Origin: Oxytricha trifallax
Lineage: Eukaryota > Ciliophora > Spirotrichea > Sporadotrichida > Oxytrichidae
DNA length: 64,000 nt
Reading direction: 5' to 3'
NCBI GenBank assembly: GCA_000711775.1
Contig: ARYC01001402.1
Span: 37,191-101,190 of the forward strand
Below, piece by piece: positions 9,464 to 22,144 of the stretch; position 1 is the stretch's first letter; each line of letters starts with the position of its first letter. The notes beneath the pieces were generated by a model. It did no database searches and was not told the DNA's origin. It saw nothing but the letters and a program-made list of their open reading frames with translations. The position numbers and the translations under genes are program-made.

Positions 9464-9844
9464 TGTATTCTTGAACAGCAGCCTAAATTAACATTAGATG
9501 AGTATCAAGAATCTTTTTAAACCATTCTTGAAATTTCAGAAAATGACAAAAATTATGCGATTTAAGAAGATAAAGAATTGGGAAAATTGATGCGAGTTTA
9601 TCGAAAAACATACAATTAAGAAATTTAAGTCATAAAATAGGCTATTCTAAACCTAACAGCTTCAATTTTATAATATTTTTATATCAAATTAAGATGTTTT
9701 TTATTGTAAACAAAATGTATTTTTAAGGATCATATTTGTTTCTATAAATTGGCTGCCAAAATTTTAATACGACTTTAATCTTATCTACTATAATCATCAT
9801 CATTATTTATATCTATTAAGAGAAAGTGCTTCGATCATACATGA
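9464..9844 (+). pseudogene. Coding-like segment without start codon, 126 codons
   Basis: The frame is open from before 9464 to TGA 9842-9844 when TAA/TAG are Gln. Its first part has coding character (LDEYQESF, ISENDKNYAI), while the 3' part is Leu/Ile-rich and less convincing. No ATG precedes the convincing part, and the CT-rich tract just upstream (9395-9440) could be an intron end. No domain was recognised. Confidence 0.3.
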
Positions 9845-11648
9845 ACTATTGTTTTTCAAAAATATCCTATGCACTAGAGAACACTCCTAAATACTCAATC
9901 TTGATTAGAAATTCAAAATAAATTATATTTAAACATTTTTTTGGCATTTTTTAAATTTTTCAAAATATTTTAGTGATATTTCTGGATTCTTAACTTCACA
10001 TCTGAGATTTTAAGTAATTTTTCAATATTAAATAAAAAATGTTAGATACTTAGAATCTTTTTAAACGATTAAGTGATATGAGTCATTCGGCTCAGCAACC
10101 CAAAACACTTTTGTCTTGACTCTCATAGTTTTCTTGTTATTTAATGCTGCTGTACGAAAATTGATACTGAAGATTAAGTTAATAGATAGAGATAATCTGA
10201 TATTTTATCTTTTATATTTTGTTATTCGATATCATCTGTATAAGAGTAAAGTTACCCTCTATGTACTGTACTTGACTATCTTCTTACCCAACACGCTCAC
10301 CGATTTTCTTAGGCAGGTATCATGTGGATGACTCCCACATAAAACAATAATTCTAAGACAACATACTTTTCACATATAGAGAAGATCTTAAAATATTCTT
10401 AAAATACTAAATTATTACACATTCCATATATATATATATTCTTCAGAAGTGTTCATTATATAATATTTAGTAAATGCTAAATCATCTCACTCTCACATTG
10501 AACAATAATCCTTGGAAAACTTAACTATCACATGTTTTTCTTGGAATCTTATAAAGCCTATAATTGATTTAAATCATCCAATTATAAATTACAATAGATA
10601 AATTCCTTTTATCGAGAATTTCTAATTTATCATGAGATCTCTTTTAAACCTTACATTTTTCACTCTCAAATCGCTAAACAATACTAATTAATTTTAATTA
10701 TCAATTAATAGTTAATGCAATTACAAATTTTATACTATTAATGAATTCGATAGAAGTATGCCTCCAAGTAATTTCCATCTTATTTTGAAATTCATATTTA
10801 ACTAGCAACATATTGTTTAAGGTTTTTAGAAATTTAAAATCTACATTTTACTTATTTTTATTTATTATTAATAATTCAATTTCCTATAACAATAATATTG
10901 CTTAAGTATTTAATATTTAAATATTATTTGTAAACATATAAATAATATTTCTTAAGTTAAGACTTAATGATACAGTTTATTAATTTAAGATATAATATAA
11001 ATCTCTTTCATATAATTCAAATGATTATGAGTGATCAATACTATTTGACTGTAATAAAACACTATTTTGATCATTAATAAAGTTGTATAGAAGGTGGTAA
11101 ATTCAAAAATAAAATCTAAAACCAATATTTAATATTTATTTCAGCCTATATTTACAAGAACTTTCAGATCTAATTATATCACTCTTTATTTAACTTCCTT
11201 ATTTATTAAATATCATAATTAAATATACCTTTAACTTTAAACCGTAATCAATAAAGTATGGAGCAAATTATTATTGTTATTTTAATTATTTATCCAATTC
11301 AATTCTTATCTCCCACTTCTAAATGATATCTTCACCGTATCTTCAGGATATCTTTTTCAAAGCTGATTTTAAATATTATTTAAGAATTAGGAGTTTAAAC
11401 TCTGAATAAATAATCCCATCTCTTATGATTAGAAATGCATCTGCAATTTTAAAAATAACCCTTTATCGAATCTTCATAATATTTTAGTATTGATTAGTCG
11501 GAAGTTATAATAATACTGATATATAAAATGAAGTGTTGATACTTCTAAGACTTTGTTAAGGTATAATGATAGTATACAAAAATCAATTTTTATTTCTTAC
11601 AGTATAAAAAAATTAGTATAAAAATTAATTTGTTATAATTTGTGAGAC
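9845..11648. other. AT-rich germline DNA without supported genes
   Basis: Only short frames without ATG starts are present, such as a Leu-rich one at 10116-10331 ending in a true TGA. No inverted repeats with clear termini were seen. Confidence 0.4.
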
Positions 11649-11994
11649 TTTGTTAGAGTTTGTTAGAGTTTTTTCTAAATTTTTAATGTCTATTAAAATT
11701 ATTTAACAATGATATTTTAAAATAATAGTAATTATAAACTAAACCTTATTTATATATAAACATATTATGGAAAATATAAACTAACAAAGTTCAAACAAAA
11801 TAGATAAAATAGACTCCTTTAAATCAAATCAAATGACAAAGCGAATAATTTCAAAAAAAGATAGATTTTTACAAGTTAGATTCATGCATAATGACAATGC
11901 ATTAGAGGATTATTAAAATTTATAGCAGCATGATTGAAAGGGCATGATAAATTAGCGATAAATGATTAAAAGTTAAAAACTCTAACAAACTTTC
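11649..11994. repeat. Possible small inverted-repeat element
   Basis: AGTTTGTTAGAGTTTTT at about 11656-11673 is matched by its reverse complement at about 11977-11994. The left end has a doubled TTTGTTAGAG, and the same doubled motif with T to C changes recurs at 13021-13045 in direct orientation. Target duplications were not identified. Confidence 0.3.
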
Positions 11995-13395
11995 ACGTAA
12001 CGGAGTTTAATAGACTTTCTGCTGCAAGTTCAGCCTTCTTATATTCTAGTTCAAAATATCTACAAAATCTTGCATTTATTTGTGTTATATTTTACTCATA
12101 AATTTATCATTATAAGAAAAGGTTATTTTTTAACCAGTAGATGGTTAAATTTTCACCATAGTTAAAAAATTAAATTTTCAAAAAAGTTATTATATCTGCC
12201 CTAAATGACAAGTTAAGTGATGATGTTTATCTTACTTAACTTCTCGATTAAATTTTTCAAATATGACTATAAGATAGTTTGACTAATAAATTTAGTAACT
12301 TAATAAGAATACAAATAATAAGATGAAATGACAAGAATATTTGAGAACTAAGTAATTTATTTCAAAAAATTTATGTAGAATTTCTATTTATTATTTTTAA
12401 GAGATTTAATTTCAATACCAAGTTAATCTTTTATATAGTAAAAAAAATTGCAAGAAGTAATTTTGTTTAAGCTTTAAATAAATTCATTTTATCAGTAATA
12501 ATTTACTTATGATAATAAATTAATTTGAATTTTTTAAATTAGAAAATTTATAAATCTGTTTTTTATCATTAAAGTTAGACTTTTTAATTAAAACTCATAA
12601 TTTATGAAGTTACAAAGCTTATTGAAGAAAAGCAATAGCCTTATTAAATTTCAAAGTGTCATTATAATAAAATTATAAAAATTAATTTTCTACAAAAATC
12701 AAAATTTAAACAACTCTAAATTACATATAGATTTAGTTTGAAAAGATTATATAAACATCTTTAAAAAAAGAGAAGCATATTATTCTAAAAAAGTATAATG
12801 TTTTTAAGAATTTTAGAACTTATACATAATTATAATTTGTCTGAAGTTAGAAAAGTATTTTATATAATAAATATTTAAATGAAAGATGATATTAAAATTT
12901 CTAAATTGTGATTATCTTAAAAGAAAAGTTTTCAATTTAATTTATGCATGAATAGTTTACAAATTATCGAATAGAAAAATTTAAACAAAAAGATGAGCAT
13001 TTAATTTTTAGAAATAAAATTTTGTCAGAGTTTGTCAGAGTTTTTGAAAAATAAATAATTTTACTCTTTTATAATATTTTCTCCTCTAATCTCTAATGGA
13101 TCATTTTATTACTAACGTTAAAATAATAAATGTCAAAGAATAATCAATGGGTCTATAGTTAACTCTAATATCATCGTCACATATATTTAGTTTGTTTTTC
13201 GAAAATTACCTTTAATAACATATAGAGAATCCGTTTAAACTTACTATTTTATTATCAGAAGTATAAATTAATTATTAATACTAATTGCTACTAAAATATA
13301 TTTGATGTTGATAGAACCTTGTAAATTATCTAATATATCTTAGAAGTAAATTTCAATCAATTTATAATGTACTCTAAATTCTACTAATTTTAGCT
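11995..13395. other. AT-rich stretch with second doubled TTTGTCAGAG motif
   Basis: Apart from the doubled motif at 13021-13045 nothing gene-like was supported. The two motif pairs, 1.37 kb apart, could be ends of one element. Confidence 0.3.
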
Positions 13396-13398
13396 CAA

Positions 13399-13411
13399 TG
13401 GGGTTTTGGGG
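13399..13411 (+). repeat. Isolated telomere-type tract GGGGTTTTGGGG
   Basis: A single G4T4G4 tract is followed by TTTATTTAAC, not by the TGAGGTTTATAA block conserved in TBE ends. It could be a TBE relic, another AAAACCCC-ended element or chance. Confidence 0.4.
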
Positions 13412-15861
13412 TTTATTTAACAGTTCTAAATTTTAAAGCTTGAAGCATCAGAAATGTGGAACATTCTACCAATCAAGAATGGAGTTTTTCATTTTTATCT
13501 TCCTTCTAAATCCTGATTTAATTTCTTCCTCAGAGTCTTGACGATTTCATTTTATTTTAGCACTTCATCATAATTTTATCCTTCTTCTGAGATTTTTAAT
13601 TTCATTAACTTCACCTTCTTCTTTTATTCCAATTATTTAATCAATATAGGATCAGTAATTTTTTTAATTTCTCACCAAGCTCGGTTGCTTTATTGATTTC
13701 TAGCTTTTAGAATTCTTTGCTTTTACCTTGAATAAAATTTAATATATTGAATTTAATCTCTACTCTTGAAGGGATTAAAAATTAAACAATAGTCTATCTG
13801 GCTAACTAAATCTTCGTATTTGAGATTTTTAAAAGATCTTAACTTTAAGAATTATTTTTCACATTGCTGTAAAATATTTAATGAAACTGTCTTATATCAT
13901 ATATTAAGGATAAAATTCCATCAACTGCATATCATTGTTGCATTGATTATTACAATCCTAAATGTGTACACTCATTATTTCAAAGAATTTATCAATATAC
14001 ACAAAAAATTAGAAATTCTTAATCATGCTAATTATATCTGTATGTATATCTTGATGACTAGAGAGCATAGAGTTTTGACTCAATTGAATATAATTTCAGA
14101 ATCTCTAGTAGATATGATTTAATATAAAATATTAATCCATTAATTTTTATTATTGTCATTTTTTCCTTTGTATCATAAGTTCTCCCAGGATAGCTGTCTA
14201 TCTATCACTTAATATTCTAAGTAACGGTTAAAATTTTCTTTATGATTCGCAAGACTTAATCAAAATCAGATTTAAGTCATCTAATAAATAAATTGTATTT
14301 ATTGCTTAGTTACTTCTATCAACTATTAAGATTATTATATTTACTTATTCATAATTGCTTCAGGAATTTTTGGTTTATGTGTTTTATGATCTTCCTTTTT
14401 CATCTTTTAAGTTTATGTACTAAAATATTTCTTTTAAATAACTTTTATTAAATCTTTGAGATGTTTCAGCCTACAATTAGATATAGTAAATTTTATCTTC
14501 TTTATCATCCTCATCTGTAAATACTCTTGTAATTATTCATACCTTTATAAAATGCCTCTATTTAATCATAATATAGCTAAAGTTTATCTTTAAAATTCTC
14601 ATCTTTTTAATTAAAATTATTACTACTTAGCAGTCTAGCTAATTTCTTCATAATAATTGGTTTAGCATTTTAAACAATGGAAAAATTTTTATTGAAAATT
14701 AAAACTGTTTTAATGAAAAAATTTAACCAATTAAATATATTTGTTAAATTGATGGAACTGAACACTTTAATCTTCATTCACAAAATAAAATTAAGTTACT
14801 TTATTCTAACTTATAAATAATGCAAGTATAGTACTTCATTATAAGTATTCTGAAAAAGTTCAGAACAGTACCATGGAAAGATAATATGCATTTAATAATT
14901 TGTTTGCTAAAGCAATCTAATATTACCAACAGCTATTTGTAAGATTACAATAAAGAAATAAATAGTCTAATAAAAGTTGAATAAAAAAAATCGTTTTCAA
15001 TTAATATTTTCTTTAATTTTTACATAGGAATAAGATTCCTTTGCTTAATCTTATCACCTTCTCAATATTAACTTTTTAATATATATTTAGTCTTACTTAG
15101 TTAATCAAACTCTTCAATAATTGAATTGACAGAAATGTGTCCTTATATTTATCAGGAATTATTAATTCAGTATTCTTGTTTACAGAATATTATTTGAAGT
15201 ACTTTTATATTAAATTTACAATTCAATCCTTCAAGCTACTGATTGATAATATTATGGGTATATCCTCAATTGTTTTATCTTGACTATTGAAGAGATCCTT
15301 TAAATTTGCAGAAAAAAAATAGAATAATAAGTTCAAAGCATTCTCTCAATATTTTTGACTAAATATTGATATGAAGCTTATCTTACATCTTTGGTTTATA
15401 TTAATTTTTGTTGACATCAAAACATTCACCTATCTATGCATAGTGGTTATCAGAACATACAAAGTTAATTTGTGAAATCAAGTAATTAATCCTTGTAGAA
15501 ATATTCATTGAAATCTTCTTGCTAAATTTCTAACAATAAGTACCAATGATATCAATGATATAGTGAGTTAATTGTAATTATAGCGTAGCACTAAAAACAT
15601 TTACTCATAACTAAATTTATTTTACAAACTACCTATTTCTTTCATCCATAATTTAAAGTTTTATATTAGTCACTTCTTTGGAGTAATATTCTCATATTCA
15701 TTGTAAATATGTTTTTAAAATCTATTGGGAGAGGAAGGCCTATATGACTTCCTTTACTGCTATTTGAAGAATTATGCATCTGAACTCTGGATAGACTATT
15801 TCATTAAGTGCCATATAAACCAATTGCATCTTTACAGTAATTTTTAGTATTAATCTCATGA

Positions 15862-15869
15862 GTAGTTTT
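15862..15869. repeat. Target site duplication GTAGTTTT (left)
   Basis: Identical to 16539-16546 on the other side of the MITE. Confidence 0.8.
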
Positions 15870-16538
15870 GGCTAAGGTGACAAACACTCACCCCCTAAGG
15901 TGTACTTTTGAAATTGTATTCTGATAGAACTCGACCTCCTGAGTAAAGTTTTCTTAAGAACTAGTCGTACGCGGATAATAGTTTTTGAGATAACCCACTT
16001 CCTAAGTCAGAAAATCATATATAAAATCATAAAATTTGGCTTAAAAAATTTTTGACAAAAATCAAGAAAAACATTTTATTTTCCACTTTCGAATAATATT
16101 TTTGTCTTTCAATTAATTTATAATGAAGAATTCAACATTTATCCTCATTTTTTATTTGAAGTAAACTTATTGTTTTTTTTTAAATCTCAAAATATAACAA
16201 ATTTTAAGCTAATGCATATTATCATATTTTTTTAAACAATAAGTTTACTTCAAATAAAAAATGAGGATAAATGTTGAATTCTTCATTATAAATTAATTGA
16301 AAGACAAAAATATTATTCGAAAGTGGAAAATAAAATGTTTTTTAGATTTTTGGCAAAATTTTTTAAGCCAAATTTTATGATTTTATATATGATTTTCTGA
16401 CTTAGGAAGTGGGTTATCTCAAAAACTATTATCCGCGTACGACTAATTCTTAAGAAAACTTTACTCAGGAGGTCGAGTTCTATCAGGAAACAATTTAAAT
16501 AGTACACCTTAGGGGGGTGAGTGTTTGTCACCTTAGCC
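15870..16538. mobile_element. Palindromic MITE with 8-bp target duplication GTAGTTTT
   Basis: Two arms of about 300 bp are near-perfect reverse complements around a short AT-rich loop. The termini are GGCTAAGGTGACAAACACTC and its complement. GTAGTTTT occurs directly on both sides (15862-15869, 16539-16546). An 8-bp duplication is typical of hAT-type transposases, so the mobilising enzyme is probably hAT-like, although the TIR itself was not recognised. It sits inside the decayed gene of this region. The 89-codon minus-strand frame inside it is not regarded as a gene. Confidence 0.85.
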
Positions 16539-16546
16539 GTAGTTTT
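16539..16546. repeat. Target site duplication GTAGTTTT (right)
   Basis: Identical to 15862-15869. Confidence 0.8.
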
Positions 16547-19500
16547 GATTGAGCATATTATAAAAGCTTGATATATTGTCAAGATTCATTTTTATGCATA
16601 TAGTTCCAGTTTCCATATACCTAATGATATCATGGATTGTCAATGATAGATTGTTCTTGCTTGTCCTTTTCAAAATCACTGCTATATAATATTCTGTAAG
16701 TCCTTCCTATTTTTTAACAAACTTGCTAAATAAATCTCACATTTATTATTTCCAAATTACTGCGAATTACCATGAGTTCCCCAGCTTAAATATTAATAAT
16801 CTTCCCTTCTATTAACATTTGTTAAATTACTTAGAACATTTTTAGTGGTCCTTCTGCTCTAAATTTTTTATATAAATATTCCATAACATAATATAAGCTA
16901 TTCCCTTCAAAAATTTTTGGCAACACTATTTGTTATAAAAGTTAGCAAAGATCCATCTGAAGTTTATAAATTTTTTAATTAAAAGCATATCTGGCTAATT
17001 ATTTGATAAAAATCTCCTAGATTATGGAAGTGTTAACTCTTTATTCTTGATAGTAATGTAAATAAAATCTGACAAGGCTCTCTACTTAAAGCCATTTAAA
17101 TTATTAATGGGCTTCATCATTTTTCCATTTATATATGTTGACAAAGAAATAGCTGCCTTGAATAAGCCATCATATCCTGATTCAGGCTTTTGAAGTGTTA
17201 TTCCTCTATTTTGTTTTAAGTATCTTGACAGTAATTTAAAACTCCAACGAATGATAAGTCAAACATTTCGAGGCAAGCATATAAAGGTCTAATTGGATTA
17301 TGAAGTAAAATCTCTGCTTGACCTATTTCGTTAATGATAACGGCAACAATCACATTTTGGTTACTATTATCATTCGATTGCATATAGTCAAAAAATTTCT
17401 CTATATACCTTTTCTATTAAGCCTTATTAGCTGAGAATGCTCTATCAAAGACTTTATCAAATTCCATTGAATTAGACTAAATAGAGCCTTATCAAAAGAA
17501 ATGCACTACAGAAGGTAATTATTTTATAGAAATCTTTATTCGAACAATATATCTTCATAGTTTTTAAAACTAATTATTATAAGAAAAATAGATGATTATA
17601 ATAAAATGAGTAGCACAAATATGAATACATTTTTTTAAAAAATGGAAGAAGAGCAACTTGAACAGCTTTGCCATTCTCACTTGACCACAAAATATATATT
17701 AATATATATCACCAATTTAATATTTTCACTCCACTCCTGATCCTTTTTGTTCTTATGTAGATACTCTATTCAAGTCTTCTATAATATAAAAAAGATAAAT
17801 ATGATTTTTATAACTTAAATTTTTGTAAGTGACACATCTCCACCAACTTAATCTATTAATGTATTCATATTATTATTACTTATATATTATAATCATCTAT
17901 TATTTTTAAATTTAATCTTAAATGTTTTGGAATTTCCTGTAATATATTGAAGGATTTTATTAAGTATCATTATGATGATTGAAATCAGGTTTTCCTTAAG
18001 TAAATCATTTTTACCAATTCTAATTTGAATCTTTATCTCATAAATATAACTATCATATCCTTCCCCTTAGTGCTTACTAAAATCTTATTCTTAATAAATA
18101 CAATATTTCAGATGTCTATCAATTTAAATTATTATTTTTCATTCTAGCCCTTTCAAACTATCCTTACTCAATCTAATTTGTAGCTATAGCTTAGAATTAG
18201 TACAAAAAGAAAATTCATTAAGCAGTAAATTTTTATCTTGATTTCTTCCAATAATGCAATTATTCTCCAAGAAAAATATAAAGAGTCTTCTTAATCTGTC
18301 GAATTCTCTTAATGCGACTGCTCAAGTTGTTTCAACGCTTTTGATATACTCTTAAGATTTGTGAACTACATCCTCAATGTTATTTACTCTTTGCTCGTTA
18401 TAATCTGCTTGGCACTTGTTTACGTCATTTATAATTTTCTTGATATAAATCTTTTACTGATAATTCACCAACATTCAAAATTGCAGTCAGTTAACTTTAA
18501 GTCAATAGTTAAGAATTTTTGTAGGAAAATCAAAAGTGTCAATGATCGTTCTGAATGCTGGGGCTATTTGTTCGAAACCTTGTTTATCTTAAGAATTTAA
18601 GAAGTAGTTAATCATTAATTGTAGGAAACTATTTGGGAAATAAATCTAAAAAACCTTAATTTTCCTATGCGTATACTCTTAATTATTTATGTATTTTGAT
18701 CAACATATTCTATTTATTTCTTAAAGTACTTTTACACATAACATAACATTTTAATTCTCATTTTTTCCATAATTAAATTTAATTAATGAATATTCTGTAA
18801 TTACCTAATTTGCATCATATTTATTATACAATTCTGAATTTTTTCATGACTTTAGCTGAAAATAATTGCTTTTAAAACTATGATAGTAAATGTTGAAATC
18901 CTTTTTCTTTCTGAATGTAGCTTAATTCAGTATTACATGAAAGCATAGCAATAGCATTTGAAAATTTAAGTTAATCTTTTTGTTGAATATATTTGAGAAG
19001 TCTGAATCAACGCATCTATATCTTGATTGTGTTCCTGAAATATCTGCTTTTGAGTCATTGTATCGATTTGCATTATTTTTTGGTTGTTCATGTTGAATAT
19101 TTCAATCTAACCCTTCCTTTAAGACGCCCTTCATGAGTAAGATCTCAGAATAACTATTTTGTGTATAATTATCTTGATCTTGTGAATCTAGATCTTGAAT
19201 TGATTTATGTTTGTCATCACTCTAGGAAAGGGTATTATTTGACTCTCTTCGTATGTCTTCAAACGTAATTTCATATTCATTGGCATTAGTTAAATAAAAT
19301 ATAATATGTTCCATTATATAGTAAAATAGCACAAAAATTTAATAATAATCTCATTTTTCAATACTAATCATAAATTAATGTATTTATTATTAATAGTTAT
19401 TCTTTGAATTTGATATTAAATAATGTTTATTGATATTTACGCAATTATATTTAATTATAAATTCTTTCAAACATTGTTATCAAATTAATTAAAATCAGAA

Positions 19501-19569
19501 CAAATTAAAAACCTTTCCATTGTATAATTGAAAATCTATTTCTTTCATACAACTTTATATATTGAATTC

Positions 19570-20590
19570 ATCCTTTATTTGCCTAACGATGAATGTATCT
19601 CACTGTCTTCCTCACTCTAATTAGGTAGTTTATCTGGCATTCCTCATTTAGTTCATCACTGACCAATATTTCTAAGACACTCCTTGAAATTGATAAAATT
19701 GATTGGTTTTTACTGTCTTAACTTAAATCTTATTTCTTTTCCTCTATGATTATGTTTGAGACTTCATCGATTAATTCACTTAAATTTATAGATTAATAAT
19801 TTTAATACTATTCTGTCATTATATAATCTTTATGATTGATTAATTTCTCATCATATTCCTTTATATATCTGGTAGTATGGTGCCTTATTTAGGTATACTT
19901 TTAAAAAGTGCTTGGCTATTTGCAACTAATCTTTGAGGTAAAGCAAACTTTCTTCTATAGTTTTAAATTATCTATTCTAATATAGTTTTTAAATTATTGT
20001 GAATTTATTCTTCTGTGAGTCTAAATAGTTTGACAAAGTTTACTGAATTCTTGGTGTATTGATCTTGAACAACAAAAAGTGTTGGATAATTAATGAATTC
20101 CATGATTTTGCTGGATTAAATTGCTGTTTGAACCTATCAATGAACAATACATCATAGTGTTTATTGATTTAATTGCACAACTATCATTTGTTTAACAAGG
20201 CTTGTTAATGTATATGAGTTCCTATCTGGGAATTTAGTTTTGGTCCTTTTCACAAATTCTTGGATCCCTTCTCTCTTGACTCTTGATAGAATTTTAGTAA
20301 AGTCACGTTTTTATCTGAATATCTTTATATCTTCTAAGAATTATTTGTCAATCAAATCAGCCTCATTGAAGATCTTGTTTATTATTTTCACACTATTGAT
20401 TTCGTAACTGAATATAGTATTATCAGGATATTTTGGCAAAGTATTTTGGTAAATAAAAAATAAAATATTCTTCGTTCTTGAAATAGCTGTTCTTATATTT
20501 TACTATTAAATTCTGAGTAGCATATATCTTGAAGAATGCATCATAAAAATCTAAACTCATCATCTTCATTCTAATCTATAAATTCTGCTT
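19570..20590 (-). pseudogene. Decayed minus-strand gene, unknown
   Basis: It starts near an ATG-ATG pair at about 20575 (MMSLDFYDAFFKIYATQN). At least two frameshifts, near 20440 and 20150, are needed to keep reading. The frames between are open for 60-100 codons with TAA/TAG as Gln and have normal protein composition with many Lys, Phe, Ile and Gln. No domain was recognised. It is in line with the genes on both sides, as in an element-like gene cluster. Confidence 0.45.
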
Positions 20591-20869
20591 CTCATTATTT
20601 AAAAACTATAATTAATGAATGATTTATATGTTATTAGATGATTCCATTTTAATTAATTACTATAAGGATAGTTTTATAAATATATATATATATATATTAT
20701 AATATTTATAAAATTATAAAACGAATATATAGATGCTGCTTAAATTTATATAAATTGTATGTCATATCCCGAATAATACAATATTATGATTTTTAGATTC
20801 ATTAATTATTACTTATCTCATTAATATCTTAAAATAGAATGAATTATAATAATTATGAATTAATTAATT

Positions 20870-21340
20870 ATTTAAATGATGACATAGTGTGTTGCAAGAG
20901 AGTATTCTGGAACTTGTTGTCTTCTCCTTTTTTCTTCTTGACTACAGCTGGCTTCTTGTTTTGCTCATGGATTGTGTAAGCGGCAATCTCTTTTCTGTAT
21001 ATAAGACAAGTTGACTGCTTTTTTAGTTACCAATAATTGAAGCATTATGAGCGTTATATATGAGAGAAGTCTGATTTAATAATTGTCATTTTAAACCGAT
21101 AAAACATGAATCACCAGTTTATCTTTTCTCTTTGTCTTGCAACAGCATATTTACACATGGAAATTTTTCTTATGCTCTGCCCTTATAATTGGAACTTTGG
21201 GAATCTTATCAATCTTTGTTAATTTAGGATTTTCTGACTGAGGAAACTTGTGCTTTTTCTTATCATTGTTTCTTACAATCTACTTGCATTGATTGTACTT
21301 TGCTTAGATCTCACTACTCAGCTTCCTTAAATTGATAATT
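20870..21340 (-). pseudogene. Basic protein remnant, minus strand
   Basis: An open stretch at about 21300-21080 encodes a Lys-rich protein with a short Cys cluster (QICCCKTKRKDK). A frameshift near 20960 links it to a second Lys-rich stretch (NKKPAVVKKKKGEDNKF) ending near 20880. A basic, Cys-containing small protein could bind nucleic acid, but no family was recognised. Confidence 0.4.
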
Positions 21341-21459
21341 TTAATATTTAAAAATATAATGCACTTAAATATATTATCTGAATATTAGATATATAGAATA
21401 TATTTTTCATTTTAAATATTATTTATTATTTCTCTTCTCCCTCAATTCCTTTGTTAAGG

Positions 21460-21786
21460 AACTGTTCAAACTCAACCACTTGGAGGATAGAGAATTATAA
21501 ATTCTTCTGGTAGTCAATCCAGTGGTAGAAGGCTAGATCGATAAACCAGGTTTAGAGAGACTATCTAACACATGCGAAGTCATTATTTAAAGAGGGACTA
21601 TCTACTTCTTTTTAGCAAGCCTTTATTTCAATAAAAGAATCTAAAATGAACATCACACACAAAGGAAACGAAGTGTACTAATATTTATAGAACAATAACA
21701 TGCATGGTTTCTCGGCTCTTTATGACACAATCGTAAAGATATCTGTCTTTTTGGAAAAATAACCCCTCCCACTCTCCTGTCTCTGA
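21460..21786 (+). pseudogene. Coding-like segment, plus strand, unknown
   Basis: The frame is open to TGA 21784-21786 with TAA/TAG as Gln, over 100 codons, with coding-type composition (KSLFKEGLSTSFQQAFIS, then an ATG at 21646). No upstream ATG lies in the convincing part, so this is either an exon or a remnant. It is opposite in direction to its neighbours. Confidence 0.35.
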
Positions 21787-21857
21787 TAAACTTTTATCTA
21801 TTTAAAAAATAAATAAAAAATATAATAATTATAAGTAGAAAATAGGAACAATCTTTT

Positions 21858-22046
21858 ATGCTGTACTATTCACCAAAAGTAAGGCCATTTTATCTTCAGT
21901 TTCTTATTTTTACAAAGACAAATAGAAACAGAAAGACATCTTATGAAAGCATTACTACCGTTACTATCACAGTTATAAGTTCACTAACCATTTCTTTTTT
22001 TATTTTTGGCTTTATAATATTTGTCTACTCTCTCTTTCTTTCTTGA
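21858..22046 (+). CDS. Possible 62-aa protein with C-terminal hydrophobic helix
   Basis: ATG 21858 to a genuine TGA at 22044-22046. The N-terminal half is basic and Thr/Ser-rich, and the last ~22 residues are strongly hydrophobic, as in a tail-anchored protein. No homologue was recognised, and the minus strand here is also partly open, so this may be chance. Confidence 0.25.
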   Translation: MLYYSPKVRPFYLQFLIFTKTNRNRKTSYESITTVTITVISSLTISFFIFGFIIFVYSLFLS

Positions 22047-22084
22047 CTCTCTATCCTGTATAGTTAAATTTAAATAACGGATTT

Positions 22085-22087
<3 letters not shown>

Positions 22088-22116
<29 letters not shown>
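22088..22116. repeat. (TA)n microsatellite
   Basis: An uninterrupted TA run of about 29 bp. Confidence 0.9.
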
Positions 22117-22118
<2 letters not shown>

Positions 22119-22144
22119 GATTATATATAGAATAAATTTTATAA

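Larger units (their letters stand above)
13430..19313 (-). pseudogene. Large decayed minus-strand coding region (germline-limited)
   Basis: Reading down from an ATG at about 19313, long stretches are open with TAA/TAG as Gln and are hydrophilic and protein-like, broken every 50-150 codons by TGA or frameshifts. Examples are an acidic Ser/Asp/Gln-rich N-terminal part (19.0-19.3 kb), a coiled-coil-like Lys/Glu-rich part (18.3-18.5 kb), and a stretch starting MEFDKVFDRAFSANKA (about 17.47 kb) running over 120 codons, with its shifted continuation to about 16.75 kb. An inserted MITE (15870-16538) splits it. No family was recognised. It could be one large gene or several, and it reads in the same direction as the protease ORF at 24.1 kb. 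Confidence 0.5.

Noticed and set aside
13820..14122. 100-aa plus-strand frame
   Set aside because: It starts at a non-ATG codon, and the minus strand is also open and fits the co-directional cluster. Left undecided, not called.
16313..16582. 89-aa minus-strand frame in the MITE arm
   Set aside because: It lies within a palindromic arm and runs over the target duplication, so it is chance.
18361..18600. 79-aa plus-strand hydrophobic frame
   Set aside because: The minus strand reads as hydrophilic coding sequence here; AT-rich antisense frames look hydrophobic by composition.
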